Assembly (NCBI GenBank): GCA_022821965.1
Contig: JAJECN010000023.1
Coordinates: 83,805-147,804 of the forward strand
Origin: Candidatus Poribacteria bacterium
GTDB taxonomy: Bacteria > Poribacteria > WGA-4E > WGA-3G
Length of the DNA: 64,000 nt
Direction: 5' to 3'
The position numbers and the translations under genes were made by a program. Positions within the stretch are counted from its first letter, which is position 1, and each line of letters begins with the position of its first letter. Below the pieces are notes generated by a model. The model did not search any database, was not told the DNA's origin, and saw nothing but the letters and a program-made list of their open reading frames with translations. This document shows, piece after piece, positions 43,522 to 52,277 of the stretch.

Positions 43522-44802
43522 TTAAAATTCAGGGCGATCTACAATGTCAGCCGAATCAAGATTGCTGAGTGCCTCGGTATAAACCTGCCGGAGGGGGATA
43601 CTGTTCTGTTCCGCAAGCCGTTTGCAATCTTCATATTCAGGCACGGTCTTGATAAGCGTCCCGTTGAGGTACCCACGTTTTGCTTGGATGGTGCCCCACT
43701 GCGTTTCGACATGGACAAAATCGCGACGTAGTTTGACCCGATTAGCGGAAGAGAGCCTAACACCAAAGGTCGTAGTTTCGGTGAGGAGCAGTTCGATGAG
43801 TTGGTCGCGATGTTTTGTTGGACAGAGCACAGTGATCTGTGTCGCTGGTCTGCCCTTTTTCATGAAAGTAGGTGTGAGAAAAACATCAAGCGCACCCTGT
43901 TCAAAGAGTTGGGAGGTGACATAACCCGTAATCTCTGGCGACATGTCGTCTACATTAGTCTCAATGATTTCCACACTATCAGTTTCAGCGTGATGATGTG
44001 TTGTGTCCGAGCCACCGTTTGACATCTTTTCGCCGAGACAAAGTCGGAGGAGATTCGGACGCTGTTCAAGGTCGCGGGTACCGGCACCGTACCCAATGCG
44101 GTCCAACCGCATTTGTGGCATAACCCCGAATTCCTCAGAGAGTGTCGTAATGAGTGCTGCGCCAGTCGGTGTTACTAACTCCTTCGGGATGTCGGTTTGG
44201 TGAATCGGCACGCCTTGTAGGAGTTCCATCGTGCCGGGAACAGGGACAGGCATAAGTCCATGTGCACATCGGACAAAGCCTCTACCGAGAGAGAGCGGTG
44301 ATGCGTAAACAGCACCAACATCCAGATGTGCCAAACCGATGACGGAACCGACGATGTCCACAATTGAATCGATCCCGCTCACTTCGTGGAGATGAACTTT
44401 AGCTTTGGTCGTATTATGAACCTTTGCTTCCGCCTCGGCAAGCCGATCAAAGACCTGTTTCGCGGTATCCCGGACCTTCGCATCCAAATCACTATCGTCT
44501 AATAATTTGAAGATGTCAGAGAGGTGGCGACTCGGTCCATGCGCATGATGCTCATGTCCATGGTCGTGTGAATGATGTGAATCCGCGTGTGAAGTATGTG
44601 CCGGATGCACTTCCACGATCGCTCGGGTGCCGGTGATACCGTGTTTCGTGGCTTTCTCGAAGTGTAGACTGAACTCGGCATCCAATTTGAGCGTTGCCAA
44701 TCCATCTGTGACTATTTCCGGGGGCACACCCGCATCAACAAGAGCACCAAGGGTCATATCACCGCTGATGCCTGAGAAACAGTCGAAATACGCGATCTTC
44801 AA
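43522..44802 (-). CDS. larC: LarC, nickel-pincer cofactor insertase (single-frame)
   Basis: 426-aa DUF111/LarC protein. N-terminus MKIAYFDCFSGISGDMTLGA and the motifs HLHEVSGIDSIVDIVG, SPLSLGRGFV and ETNVDDMSPEI are diagnostic. A His-rich loop (residues 72-95, for example SHHSHDHGHEHHAHG) is suited to nickel binding. LarC uses CTP to insert nickel into the pyridinium-dithiocarboxylate nucleotide, making the cofactor of LarA-type racemases. In Lactobacillus it is made as LarC1/LarC2 by frameshifting, whereas here both halves are in one continuous frame. It supports activity of the LarA-superfamily protein at 33379-34632. It lies 31 nt after the sigma factor gene stop. Confidence 0.92.
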   Translation of the reverse strand: MKIAYFDCFSGISGDMTLGALVDAGVPPEIVTDGLATLKLDAEFSLHFEKATKHGITGTRAIVEVHPAHTSHADSHHSHDHGHEHHAHGPSRHLSDIFKLLDDSDLDAKVRDTAKQVFDRLAEAEAKVHNTTKAKVHLHEVSGIDSIVDIVGSVIGLAHLDVGAVYASPLSLGRGFVRCAHGLMPVPVPGTMELLQGVPIHQTDIPKELVTPTGAALITTLSEEFGVMPQMRLDRIGYGAGTRDLEQRPNLLRLCLGEKMSNGGSDTTHHHAETDSVEIIETNVDDMSPEITGYVTSQLFEQGALDVFLTPTFMKKGRPATQITVLCPTKHRDQLIELLLTETTTFGVRLSSANRVKLRRDFVHVETQWGTIQAKRGYLNGTLIKTVPEYEDCKRLAEQNSIPLRQVYTEALSNLDSADIVDRPEF

Positions 44803-44833
44803 CGTAGTTTACTCCATTCGCGACGCACGCCGC

Positions 44834-46471
44834 TTAAAAATCCTGAAGCAACTCTTGCAGCAACTCCTTTGAATCATGCCGTTTGAGTTTGACAATGGCT
44901 TCAGTTTCGATCTGACGGACGCGCTCCCGACTAATCCTGAGTTTGTCTCCGATGTCCGCCAAGGTGTACTCGGTGCCGTCCATTAAGCCGTATCGTAGGA
45001 TGACTACCTGTGTCTCACGAGGGTTGAGCGTCCGGTTGAGAACCTCTGTGATAGCCTCGACTTTGGCGTAATCCAACAGGTAATTTTCTGGTGTAATTTG
45101 AGATTGATCCGGAATCAGTTCAGAAAATGAACCGTCCGGCGAGTCTTCATTAATCGGCGCATCGAGCGGTACAGGATCCCTCGTGGCATTAAAAATTTCG
45201 GAAACCTTTTTCTCCGTCAGTTCAACCGCTTTTGCAATTTCAGTTGTAGTCGGTTCGCGCCCGAGTTGGGTTGTCAAATCTGATTGTGCCTGCTTAATCG
45301 CGCGGCGGGCTTCACCGATATAGCATGGAACGCGAATCATCTGTCCTTGCTGATCGAGTGCGCGCTTGATCGACTGCATAATCCACCATGTCGCATAAGT
45401 GCTAAATCGGAATCGCAGGGTGTGATCAAACTTATCCACGGCGCGCATCAATCCGAGGCTACCTTCCTGCATCAGGTCAAGGAACGTTAGCGATGTTTTG
45501 CTGAAGTGGTGTTGCTTGGCAATACTGGCAACGAGGCGGAGATTCGCTTCGACAATTTTTAGTTTCGTTCCGTGTGTAACTTGGTCCGCTGTTTCCAGTT
45601 GTTCTGCCAACCACTTAATATGTGCAAATTCGCTTCGGACATCCTCAAGGACGAACCGGAGTGTGTGTGGATTGCGAGTAGCAGTCCGTTCCGGCAACAT
45701 AGCAGCGGGGACCTCCGCTAACAGCACTTGAATCTCATGACGAATGACATCAAACTCCTGAAAAGCCTCAAATTCCTGTGCCTCGTCCAAAGACGTTGCC
45801 GCGATACGAGAGAAATCGGGCACCGGAAGCGTTTCTACAACAGGTATTTCCACTTGTCGCTGCTGCGATTTTGCTGTCTTTTTCTTAAAAGTGCTGATAC
45901 TGCTGCGAATCGTTTTGCGGGCATGTGCATGGAATTCCGTGCCGCGTTTCGTGTCGTTATCATCAATCGCTTTCAGGAGACCGAGACTCCCTACCTGCAT
46001 CAATTCGGACGATGAAGAAGGGTCAACGTATTTTTCAAGAAGATGTAGGTTACTTTCAAAGATTCTCCACCGTGTCTGCTCCAACAAATTTGCCTTTTCC
46101 TCTAATTTCTCTAATAAAACGCCAAGGGCTTGGACTTCTGAGCGGACATGGTTTATAATTAACCCGTGTTCTGATTGTGCCGGTTCTAATTTCTCGTTGC
46201 TGTTTGAAGTCTTGTTCTCAGGTATTTCAAGTGATCCTAACATCCAATCCGGGAATTGATTTAACAGGTTGGTAAATGTCCGGAGACCTTCTTGGTATTT
46301 TTCAAATAGAGCAGTCTCTTGTTCTGGTTCTAACAAAGGTGTCTTCGCTATCTTTTGTAGGTACGCAAACGTCTCATCTCTCGGTGATTCAGTCGGATTT
46401 TCCTCCCGCTCTTCATCTTCTGCCAAAAATTCAGATTCCACTGCTGGGTACATCGGGTAATAGTTTTTCAT
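44834..46471 (-). CDS. RpoD-family sigma factor with duplicated non-conserved/region-2 block
   Basis: 545 aa. Region 1.2 residues 31-60 ([20 protein letters not shown]). Canonical region 2 is at 302-381 ([50 protein letters not shown]). Regions 3 and 4 are at 383-533, ending [18 protein letters not shown]. Residues about 66-200 are a second, degenerate copy of the block 247-380: [10 protein letters not shown] against [16 protein letters not shown] against [17 protein letters not shown] against [24 protein letters not shown] against [13 protein letters not shown]. The degenerate copy lacks the -10 recognition aromatics. It directs RNA polymerase to promoters; the extra copy's role is unknown. 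Confidence 0.88.
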   Translation of the reverse strand: MKNYYPMYPAVESEFLAEDEEREENPTESPRDETFAYLQKIAKTPLLEPEQETALFEKYQEGLRTFTNLLNQFPDWMLGSLEIPENKTSNSNEKLEPAQSEHGLIINHVRSEVQALGVLLEKLEEKANLLEQTRWRIFESNLHLLEKYVDPSSSSELMQVGSLGLLKAIDDNDTKRGTEFHAHARKTIRSSISTFKKKTAKSQQRQVEIPVVETLPVPDFSRIAATSLDEAQEFEAFQEFDVIRHEIQVLLAEVPAAMLPERTATRNPHTLRFVLEDVRSEFAHIKWLAEQLETADQVTHGTKLKIVEANLRLVASIAKQHHFSKTSLTFLDLMQEGSLGLMRAVDKFDHTLRFRFSTYATWWIMQSIKRALDQQGQMIRVPCYIGEARRAIKQAQSDLTTQLGREPTTTEIAKAVELTEKKVSEIFNATRDPVPLDAPINEDSPDGSFSELIPDQSQITPENYLLDYAKVEAITEVLNRTLNPRETQVVILRYGLMDGTEYTLADIGDKLRISRERVRQIETEAIVKLKRHDSKELLQELLQDF

Positions 46472-46553
46472 TTCCTCACCTCACTGCAGCCTCGATCTCC
46501 CGAACGAGGTGTTTTTTACGGTTAATTTACACAGCATAATTATCAAAAAAGGT

Positions 46554-46582
46554 TTAACTTTTTATTCTGTATATGGTATGCT
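46554..46582 (+). promoter_or_regulatory. Candidate promoter for the pentapeptide-repeat gene
   Basis: TTAACT (46554-46559), 17-nt spacer, TATGCT (46577-46582), 90 nt before the ATG at 46672 (GGAGG as ribosome site). It lies in the divergent gap to the sigma factor gene. Confidence 0.4.
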
Positions 46583-46671
46583 ATTAAATATAATATACTT
46601 CGGTATTTTCTTAATAATACTATTGGCTTGCAAGCGACCCTAAAACACCGTATAACGATTGGAGGCAGTTA

Positions 46672-47247
46672 ATGGCTCAACTTACACAAAATGAGATAGT
46701 TAAAAAGCATCAAGCCGGTGAATCTTTTTCTGGAGAAAATCTCGCAAACCTAAATTTAGCGAATCAATCCTTCGCGGGTATTGATTTGTCGGAAGCAGAT
46801 CTGAGCGGTGCCGACCTACGGAACTCGGATTTAACGGATGCGAATCTAAACGATGCGAATCTTACCGGTGCTAATTTATCTGGTGCCACGCTACATCGGA
46901 CCTATCTTGTCGGCTCTAATTTAACGGATACAAACCTTGAAGAAGCGAATCTACGGGGCGCGTTCCTCAGCGGGAGCCTACTTTGCGGTACAAACTTTCG
47001 GCGTGCCGACTTGCGTCGTGCGACTCTTGGCTGTCCACATTGCGAAGTGCCAGGACCTTTCGGTTCACTCACCAGCTTTGAGAACGCAAACCTCGAAGAG
47101 ACGGTTTTCGGTGAAATCAAACTGAAAGGCATCGTCTTGCTCGGCGCAAATTTCAAAGGGGCGTATCTATATGAGGTTGACCTTTCTGAAGCCGTCTATC
47201 GCGAAGCCGATCTTGAAGGTGCTATCACCAAAAAAGGACGGAATTAA
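46672..47247 (+). CDS. Pentapeptide-repeat protein
   Basis: 191 aa made largely of A(D/N)LXX repeats (for example LSEADLSGADLRNSDLTDAN and TGANLSGATL), which fold as a right-handed square beta-helix. A break near residues 112-130 (LGCPHCEVPGPFGSLTSFEN) carries a CPHC pair, an unusual insertion. The first 25 residues (LTQNEIVKKHQAGESFSGEN) are a normal cap. Some members mimic DNA and protect gyrase; most have no known function. It is divergent from the sigma factor gene. The 301-nt region after it (47248-47548) has a short inverted repeat (CTCGA / TCGAG, 47311-47346) and no gene. Confidence 0.85.
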   Translation: MAQLTQNEIVKKHQAGESFSGENLANLNLANQSFAGIDLSEADLSGADLRNSDLTDANLNDANLTGANLSGATLHRTYLVGSNLTDTNLEEANLRGAFLSGSLLCGTNFRRADLRRATLGCPHCEVPGPFGSLTSFENANLEETVFGEIKLKGIVLLGANFKGAYLYEVDLSEAVYREADLEGAITKKGRN

Positions 47248-47548
47248 GCCCCTAATCTTTCTATATTTTCGTCGCAGCAGCCACCGTAGATTTTGTGTCC
47301 GTATGGTCTCGATCTTCCTATGGGCACCCCTATTTGGAGGTCGAGCCTGCAAAAATTTGAATACGACTTACCGCGTTATTCTATTATATGTGACGTTAAC
47401 ATACCTCAAGAGGTTTACCTAAACTGCATTTTTTTCTCCGTTTTCGATTAATTTATTAAAGTTTGAACGATTTGGTGCAATTTTCTATAGATAGGTTGCT
47501 GCTGAATCGGAAAGTCGGTGTAGAAGGCAAATGACAGGGAACGTGAGG

Positions 47549-49462
47549 TTAGCTGAACTGCATTGCGCACAGTTGTTGATATAACCCCCCTTTCGCTAAA
47601 AGTGTTTCGTGTGTTCCCGTTTCCAGAACCTCTCCATCCTTGATAACGAGAATCTTGTCAGCACGGGCAACGGTTGAGAGTCGATGCGCTATAATAAAAC
47701 TGGTTCTCCCTTCCATCAAGTTTACCAACGATTCTTGAATGAGTGCTTCAGATTGTGTGTCCAATGAAGATGTCGCTTCATCTAACACGAGAATTGGCGC
47801 GTCTTTTAGGAGTGCACGCGCAATGGACAAGCGTTGCTGCTCACCCCCGGAAAGTTTCATACCCGCTTCTCCTATTGGCGTAGCATACCCGTCAGGGGTC
47901 TTCGTAATAAACGCGTGTGCATTTGCCCTTTTTGCTGCCGTAATAATCTCCTCCTCAGTAGCATCAGGGCATCCGTAACCGATGTTTTCCAAAATCGTCC
48001 CGTCGAAGAGGAATGTATCTTGTGGGACAAGTGCTATGTTTTGCCGTAACGACTCCAAATTTACTTTCAAAATAGGGACATCATCAATCAAAATCATTCC
48101 AGAACTGACTTCATAGAAACGTAGCAATAGGTTGAGAAGCGTCGTCTTTCCACTGCCGCTGGGTCCAACAAGCGCGACAACTTCCCCCGGCTTTGCCTCA
48201 AAAGTTACATTTTTAATAACAGATTCTGGTGTTGTCTGTCCATTTCCCATATTTCCCGCTGAAGGCTGAGTGTAGGTGAAGGAAATGTTCTGGAATGTAA
48301 CGGCACCGCGAACATCTTGCAGTTCGATATCTTCCTCCACTTTTCCCGTAGCAAGATTGCGTGTCCCTTTCGGCTCGCGCGTTTCCGGTCCGAAATCGAG
48401 AAGATAAAAAATCCGTTCCGCAGAGGCGAGGCACTGTTGTAAAGCACTATTAACATTGCCAATCGTCTTAATCGGCTTGAACATGTAACTTACCATCCCA
48501 ATGTAACTCATAAACCACCCTATAGAAAGCTGTCCACTAATCACTCGCCAGCAGCATAATCCAAAAACTGTCGCGATCCCGATGGCACCCAACCATTCAA
48601 TCATAGGAGGCAGAAATGCAGCGAAGCGCGCACGCCGAATCGCTGAGCGGTATTGGTTCCAGTTAAGGGTTCGGAAACGTTCCGATTCCTTCTGTTCAGA
48701 TGTAAAACTTTTGATAATTTTGATGCCGGAAAATGTCTCTTTGAGTTGCGAATAGATGTCTGCACTCTGTTGTTGAATCTCTGTACTGGCACCACGAATT
48801 CGCCTGCCAATAGACGTAATCAAATAAGCGAGCAGCGGGAGAAACAATAAAACAAAAAGAGTAAGTTTGAAACTGGTGATGAGCATCGCAGAGACAAAAA
48901 AGACAACAAGCACAACAGCACGTATAATCCCTGCCATCGCAGCAACAAGCGTCTGCCACACTCGAACATCTTCCGTAATACGTGTCATGAGGTCGCCGGT
49001 GCGTTCTTCGCGTAAAACGCCTAACGGGGCAGAAACAATTCGCTGGTAGAGCGCATTCCGTAACCGAAAAGCGAGTTTATGCCCGACACGCGCCATCACA
49101 TAATCGTTGCCGTAAACAAAAAAACCTTTGATGAAAACGAGAGTAAGCATTCCACCAAGTAGCCATAGAAAGTATCTAAGCGCGTCGCCAGCATCTGCTA
49201 ATACAACCGTAAAACCGTCAAAAGCGAACATGCCGTCGCTCCCTTCGCGCTGAAAGTACCGGACAGACACAGGTTCATCAAACGAATTACCACTGACGAC
49301 TTTGAGCGCGTTAACCGCATCATGTAAAATAAGTTGAAGAATGCCGAAGTCGCATACAGCACCTACCAAGGCGAAAACCATTGCAAGGAAAATAGAACCC
49401 GTGTAGGGTGTGTGATACCGCACAAATCGCATAAAAGTCTGGTTTTTTGCTTGCAGCTTCAA
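47549..49462 (-). CDS. MsbA-like ABC exporter (fused permease and ATPase)
   Basis: About 637-aa half-transporter. Six helices span roughly residues 15-320, including IFLAMVFALVGAVCDFGILQ and an extended loop after helix 1 that contains the polar DEPVSVRYFQREGSDGM region. The ATPase domain has Walker A GPSGSGKTTLL, Q-loop ALVPQDTFLF, signature LSGGEQQRLSIARALL, Walker B ILVLDEAT and the switch IIAHRLSTV. It exports lipids, glycolipids or drugs as a dimer. The start is unclear: the frame opens at 49507 within the upstream gene; TTG 49462 (AAGGGGG nearby) and ATG 49432 are alternatives. Neighbouring envelope genes fit lipid or polysaccharide export. Confidence 0.88.
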   Translation of the reverse strand: MKLQAKNQTFMRFVRYHTPYTGSIFLAMVFALVGAVCDFGILQLILHDAVNALKVVSGNSFDEPVSVRYFQREGSDGMFAFDGFTVVLADAGDALRYFLWLLGGMLTLVFIKGFFVYGNDYVMARVGHKLAFRLRNALYQRIVSAPLGVLREERTGDLMTRITEDVRVWQTLVAAMAGIIRAVVLVVFFVSAMLITSFKLTLFVLLFLPLLAYLITSIGRRIRGASTEIQQQSADIYSQLKETFSGIKIIKSFTSEQKESERFRTLNWNQYRSAIRRARFAAFLPPMIEWLGAIGIATVFGLCCWRVISGQLSIGWFMSYIGMVSYMFKPIKTIGNVNSALQQCLASAERIFYLLDFGPETREPKGTRNLATGKVEEDIELQDVRGAVTFQNISFTYTQPSAGNMGNGQTTPESVIKNVTFEAKPGEVVALVGPSGSGKTTLLNLLLRFYEVSSGMILIDDVPILKVNLESLRQNIALVPQDTFLFDGTILENIGYGCPDATEEEIITAAKRANAHAFITKTPDGYATPIGEAGMKLSGGEQQRLSIARALLKDAPILVLDEATSSLDTQSEALIQESLVNLMEGRTSFIIAHRLSTVARADKILVIKDGEVLETGTHETLLAKGGLYQQLCAMQFS

Positions 49463-49469
49463 CACCCCC

Positions 49470-50516
49470 TTAGCTGATAATTTGGTAATTGCCAAATTGG
49501 ATGGCACACGCCTGTTTCACGGCATCAGTCTTGCTACGAATCCTGAATTCTCGCTTTTGGAAATCAATGTCTTCGATAATTCCAATGGCATAAGTGTTAC
49601 CGGATTCTGTGCCGATTAATCCAATCAAACGGCGTTCAAAGTAAGCGCGGACTTCCGCCGTAACGCGCGTTAAACTTAAATAGTTTTTAATATGAGTAAT
49701 AGCTGCTGTGGAAAGAGGTTTCGACGCAATCAGACACAAGGTGCGGTGTCCCCATTCAGCGTGGTAAACTTCCGTTTCCGAGAGTCCGGAGAGGATTTCT
49801 AACTCCTTCTCATTTGCGATTCGTCCAATAAAAAAGGGAGTGCGCCCACCGCGAATCTGTTCAAAGGGGAGTTGTTGGACAGTGCTCTCGGAGAAGTAAG
49901 CATCAAATTGGGCTTTTCGGTATCGACGACGCGCCTGACTACTTTTGGATCGCACATTTCGGTCTGGACGCAAGTGGTGGATGTTGAGCCAATCCTGTTG
50001 ACTGTAGCAAGCCGTTATCTGATCCAATTCACTGGAACGACCAATGCATACCGTGTGGTTCGGTCTGATAAGTTCAATTTTGTGCTGTTTGAGAATAACG
50101 GCAGACATATCATGAATATAACCCGTCGTGTCAATAATAATAAACTCAGCAGCCGCTTCACGGGCACTACCTACCATCAAGTACGTTCCTGTTAAAACCT
50201 CAAGATAGTGTCCTCGCGGCGACAAATCCCCGACAAAGTATAACTGGTCAGCCGTGCTATTAAATTGGACAGTGGAGTTTTCCGGAGCAAAGGATTTCAT
50301 ACCGATTGTCGTGGGGGGCCCGATGCGGGATTGTCCGACATCTGCATCCACCAAAGCGGTTTTCAACCCTCGAGCAAGGGCAAAGTCAGCCAAAAAACGG
50401 CAAAAGGTCGATTTTCCAACATCAGTTGACCCAATCACAAGTACAACCTGTTGAGGCTTAACAATACGACTCGCAAGTTCTTTCCAGTGTTGGTTAACTT
50501 GATACGTGCCGTCCAT
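49470..50516 (-). CDS. Clp1/Grc3-type polynucleotide 5'-kinase
   Basis: 348 aa. P-loop GSTDVGKSTFCRFLAD (Walker A), DADVGQSRIGPPTTIGM (catalytic/lid Asp-x-Asp-x-Gly-Gln-Ser motif diagnostic of Clp1_P) and IIDTTGYIHD (Walker B region with TTG). The C-terminal 100 residues are a small beta domain (FERRLIGLIGTESGNTYAIG). In eukaryotes and archaea this family phosphorylates RNA 5'-OH ends in tRNA splicing and rRNA processing; bacterial members are less common and poorly studied. It precedes the ABC exporter with a possible overlap and follows SppA, so the context gives no clear role. It may act in RNA repair. Confidence 0.85.
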   Translation of the reverse strand: MDGTYQVNQHWKELASRIVKPQQVVLVIGSTDVGKSTFCRFLADFALARGLKTALVDADVGQSRIGPPTTIGMKSFAPENSTVQFNSTADQLYFVGDLSPRGHYLEVLTGTYLMVGSAREAAAEFIIIDTTGYIHDMSAVILKQHKIELIRPNHTVCIGRSSELDQITACYSQQDWLNIHHLRPDRNVRSKSSQARRRYRKAQFDAYFSESTVQQLPFEQIRGGRTPFFIGRIANEKELEILSGLSETEVYHAEWGHRTLCLIASKPLSTAAITHIKNYLSLTRVTAEVRAYFERRLIGLIGTESGNTYAIGIIEDIDFQKREFRIRSKTDAVKQACAIQFGNYQIIS

Positions 50517-50563
50517 CTTTTGCCTCGTCGGAACCTTGATTTTCCATTGACGGTTCGGAGAAT

Positions 50564-51445
50564 CTAATTGCCAAGGTGCATTTGGTAACGAAAGGTGACA
50601 CCGGGGAGGGTGAACATTTCATCCAGAGGCGGCATCTGTTTAATTCCGACGAGTTGTTCAAACAGTGATGTCTTTTTTTCTTTACGGACTACCTTCGGTT
50701 TGCCCTCAATATCTGCCATCTTCGCAGCGATTTCAATTGCGTCAGGGAGATTACCGAGTTGGTCCAGTAGTTTTGAATCTAACGCCTGTTTTCCAGAAAA
50801 AATTCGTCCGTCCGCGAGTTCAACAACTTCGTCCCGTGTTAAGAGATCCCCTCGTGCCTCAAAGATTGTATCCACGAATTGATTATAAACATCATCCACA
50901 GTAGATTGGAGCACCGCCCGTTCCTGCTCTGTCAACTCGCGGAAGGGTGAACCTGTATCCTTAAAATCGCCACTCTTAATAACCTTATGTCCCAAGCCGA
51001 CTTTATCGTACAAACCCTTCAGCTGTGTAAACTGCATGATAACACCGATGCTACCAGTCAACGTACCGGGATTTGCGACAATTGTGTCAGCGGCACACGC
51101 AATATAGTAACCGCCGGATGCTGCACTCCCTCCCATTGAAGCAACTATCGGTTTCTCTATCTTCTTCAATTCACTGTAAATTTCTTGGACCGGGGCGACA
51201 CTACCACCGGGAGATTCGATTCTAACGACAATTGCTTTGATACCCTGATCATCGCGGTAGGTGTGAAGTAGTTTAATCGTAGCATCTGAGCGAGAGATTA
51301 TTCCTCTAATGTCTATCACTGCGACCTTCTGTCCCATTGATGTGCTACCGCCGCCTATTGAACGTAGAATCAGCAGTAAGAAGAACAGCGCAATGATACT
51401 TCCTAAGATAATGTAAACGCGTCTTTTTTTCATATTTTTAACCAT
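50564..51445 (-). CDS. sppA: Signal peptide peptidase SppA (short type)
   Basis: 293-aa membrane-anchored serine peptidase, the short (bacterial 36K) type. One N-terminal anchor helix (VYIILGSIIALFFLLLILRS). Catalytic Ser is in GSAASGGYYIA and Lys in LGHKVIKSGDFKDTGSPFR; the VRIESPGGSV substrate loop is present. It digests leftover signal peptides in the membrane after protein export. The start is at 51445 or the ATG four codons later; no strong ribosome site is visible. It sits upstream of the Clp1-like kinase gene and downstream of the sugar transferase. Confidence 0.92.
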   Translation of the reverse strand: MVKNMKKRRVYIILGSIIALFFLLLILRSIGGGSTSMGQKVAVIDIRGIISRSDATIKLLHTYRDDQGIKAIVVRIESPGGSVAPVQEIYSELKKIEKPIVASMGGSAASGGYYIACAADTIVANPGTLTGSIGVIMQFTQLKGLYDKVGLGHKVIKSGDFKDTGSPFRELTEQERAVLQSTVDDVYNQFVDTIFEARGDLLTRDEVVELADGRIFSGKQALDSKLLDQLGNLPDAIEIAAKMADIEGKPKVVRKEKKTSLFEQLVGIKQMPPLDEMFTLPGVTFRYQMHLGN

Positions 51446-51586
51446 TAGGCTTCATTCGGATTGGGCTTAATCCAATCCAACTTTCAATGCGTTTTTAGCA
51501 GCATTGAGTGTGATTAAAGGGCTTATCAGTTATCAGAAAGGATTAAGATTTAGAAACTGTTCCTGCTTGGTGATTGGACAAAAAGG

Positions 51587-52255
51587 TTATTTAGAACGGC
51601 GCGATGAAAAAATGACCACCCAAAAAGTCTTTAGCAACCAGCCTATATCAGTGGTGATGCTCTGTGTCGCAACATAGTGAAGATCCAAGGCAAGTTTTTT
51701 CGGCATTAATTCCGTTATGTAGTAATGTTCCGCATCGGCTTGTCCTTTTAATTTCTCCTCTTCGTCGCGATTCGCAAGTTGTGAAGGACCAGTCATCCCC
51801 GGCTTCACCTGCAGCACCTGTTTCTGAGTCTCCGTGTAGTGTTTAACGTAGTCAGGGGTCTCCGGCCGTGGACCGATGAGACTCATCTCTCCTTTGATAA
51901 CGTTGATTAAGTTGGGGAGTTCATCCAATTTTGTCCATCTCAGGAACCTACCGATGGTTGTAATCCGTGCGTCTCTATAGGTTGTCAAACCACCGCCGAG
52001 CGTATCTGCGTTCGCTACCATACTCCTGAATTTATACATTTCAAAGATGACTTCACCTCTGCCAACGCGTTTTGCTTTGTAGAACACAGGTCCCTTTGAC
52101 TGCAGCTTCGCGAGCAGCGTGCCAACTAAAAAAAGGGGAGACAGAATCAGGAGTCCAATAGTCGCGAACAAGATATCAAACGTCCGTTTTGCCCAAGGGT
52201 GCTTGGGCTTTAATATATCTTGAGTCCCTACGGTTAAACGCTTGGTATAGGCCAT
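51587..52255 (-). CDS. Undecaprenyl-phosphate sugar phosphotransferase (bacterial sugar transferase)
   Basis: 222-aa monotopic phosphoglycosyltransferase (WcaJ/PglC-like minimal form). The single re-entrant helix is FDILFATIGLLILSPLFLVG, and the conserved KRVGRGEVIFEMYKFRSM, TKLDELPNLINVIKGEMSLI and GPRPETPDY motifs carry the catalytic Asp-Glu dyad (LDELPN). It starts the lipid-linked repeat unit by moving a sugar phosphate to undecaprenyl phosphate at the inner membrane. It lies 22 nt after the nucleotide-sugar epimerase gene, so the two form an envelope polysaccharide pair. Confidence 0.93.
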   Translation of the reverse strand: MAYTKRLTVGTQDILKPKHPWAKRTFDILFATIGLLILSPLFLVGTLLAKLQSKGPVFYKAKRVGRGEVIFEMYKFRSMVANADTLGGGLTTYRDARITTIGRFLRWTKLDELPNLINVIKGEMSLIGPRPETPDYVKHYTETQKQVLQVKPGMTGPSQLANRDEEEKLKGQADAEHYYITELMPKKLALDLHYVATQSITTDIGWLLKTFWVVIFSSRRSK

Positions 52256-52277
52256 GCAATTACCTTACCTGACAGAG

